This document shows positions 5,683 to 6,478 of a DNA stretch of 6,478 nt, in pieces. Positions within the stretch are counted from its first letter, which is position 1; each line of letters opens with the position of its first letter. The DNA comes from Chitinophagales bacterium (GTDB lineage: Bacteria > Bacteroidota > Bacteroidia > Chitinophagales > JADIYW01): contig JADLAH010000232.1 of NCBI GenBank assembly GCA_020848315.1, forward strand, positions 1-6,478, read 5' to 3'. The notes under the pieces are model-generated. The model was given only the letters and a program-made list of their open reading frames with translations, had not been told where the DNA came from and ran no database searches. The translations under genes and the position numbers were made by a program.

Positions 5683-6478
5683 TTATTTTGTTGAAAAGGC
5701 AGTATCCATTTTTTCGGTGCAAAGTTAACAGGTTGTTTGGCTAAATCAACAGTGTTATCAATAAAAGGTTGGCTGGGATGTCCGTTTAATGCGGCATAAC
5801 TGTCGGCATATACTTCGGCAGCTGTAAACCCTTTGTTATTATTGTACTCATCCGCTAAAAAATGAGCAAACTGCAATATCATATCTGGTTGTGTGCTCAT
5901 CTGTTTTTCTTGTTGTGGCGTCAGGTAATCACGGTTACGTACTTCTCCTATTTTTCCGTTTTTATCTTTAACTACAAAAGAAGTATAGGCATTTTTTTCC
6001 ATCAGCATTACCCGCCAGGAAAAACGATATCCCTGTTCTGTCCAGAATAATTTTCCGGGATAGAATAGGTATCTGAAGGGCAAAACCAATTGAATGCTAA
6101 AATGGATAAGAAGCAATGTTAACCAGAATGAAGGGAATGGAGCTTGATAATTTAGGATGTCGGTATCTTTCTCCACCTTAAAAAAGGAAAGAAACTTTTG
6201 ATGAAATTCCGCAGAGAAGAAAATCCAGGTGGCAACAATCATCACATAAGGAAATACACCTATCTGAAATAGATGACCGGTAACGACGTGAAATACAACT
6301 ACTGCCAGATAGGCAAAAGGTCTTGTCTTCTTATTCCATAAAAAGAATACGATAAAGACATCGAATAACATCCCAAACCAGGAAAATAAATAAGGCGTGA
6401 TTTCATAATTGAACAATTGCCCGATCAGCGGATAATAATCCCTGCTTTTCAGCCATATCTTTAAGGGTTGAGCATGTA
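5679..6478 (-). CDS. HTTM-domain / vitamin K-dependent gamma-carboxylase-like membrane protein, partial (N-terminus beyond right edge)
   Basis: The frame is open to the window edge; the TTG at 6416 is not a true start, since 20 upstream codons (HAQPLKIWLKSRDYYPLIGQ) continue the family pattern. The visible part is 265 residues. It shows hydrophobic helices at about 28-46, 53-65, 74-88 and 117-133 of the fragment, a conserved FH-x6-LFQIGVFPYVM block (62-79), and WTEQGYRFSWRVMLMEK (145-161), followed by a soluble C-terminal domain. These match the HTTM family and its human member GGCX (gamma-glutamyl carboxylase), which carboxylates Glu residues using reduced vitamin K. The region expected to hold the catalytic Lys (GGCX Lys218) lies just upstream of the visible part, so activity cannot be judged. 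Bacteroidota make menaquinone, a possible cofactor. Bacterial members are usually about 450 residues. The function in this locus is unknown; the coupling to the receptor suggests a role in the same uptake system. Confidence 0.92.
   Translation of the reverse strand, partial: HAQPLKIWLKSRDYYPLIGQLFNYEITPYLFSWFGMLFDVFIVFFLWNKKTRPFAYLAVVVFHVVTGHLFQIGVFPYVMIVATWIFFSAEFHQKFLSFFKVEKDTDILNYQAPFPSFWLTLLLIHFSIQLVLPFRYLFYPGKLFWTEQGYRFSWRVMLMEKNAYTSFVVKDKNGKIGEVRNRDYLTPQQEKQMSTQPDMILQFAHFLADEYNNNKGFTAAEVYADSYAALNGHPSQPFIDNTVDLAKQPVNFAPKKWILPFQQNK

Noticed and set aside
6414..6416. TTG at 6416 as the true start of the HTTM gene
   Set aside because: The frame continues upstream without a stop to the window edge and the extra residues fit the family, so the gene is simply cut by the window.

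Overview
The window looks like chromosomal DNA of a Bacteroidota bacterium. The evidence is a -33 TTTG / -7 TAnnTTTG promoter, lipoproteins with a Cys-Lys-Lys-Glu-Glu start, A-rich rather than Shine-Dalgarno-type start regions, and the protein families present. Base composition is moderate to AT-rich by eye. I cannot assign a genus.

All genes lie on the minus strand, so the locus reads from right to left. It begins with the C-terminal part of an HTTM / vitamin K-dependent gamma-carboxylase-like membrane protein (5679-6478, cut by the right edge). This is joined by a 4-base ATGA overlap to a FecA-like TonB-dependent outer-membrane receptor (3481-5682). A 72-bp gap follows, containing a good Bacteroidota promoter overlapped by a perfect 19-bp palindrome, the probable operator of a repressor. 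That promoter drives an imelysin-family lipoprotein (2326-3408), a di-heme oxidoreductase lipoprotein of the DUF1111/DHOR family (940-2298), a small Cys-rich protein of unknown function (702-932), and a di-heme cytochrome c peroxidase/MauG-family lipoprotein (1-656, cut by the left edge).

Taken together this reads as an iron-acquisition (or other metal-acquisition) locus. The receptor would import a ferric complex across the outer membrane. Imelysin and DHOR carry the same surface-export-type lipoprotein signal and could capture or redox-process iron at the cell surface. The peroxidase would be a partner redox enzyme. The role of the HTTM protein is the least understood part. Regulation is probably by a cytoplasmic metal- or redox-sensing repressor, because the receptor lacks the N-terminal signalling domain used by FecA-type sigma/anti-sigma control.

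There are no RNA genes, mobile elements, CRISPR arrays or long non-coding stretches. The largest gap is the 72-bp promoter region.
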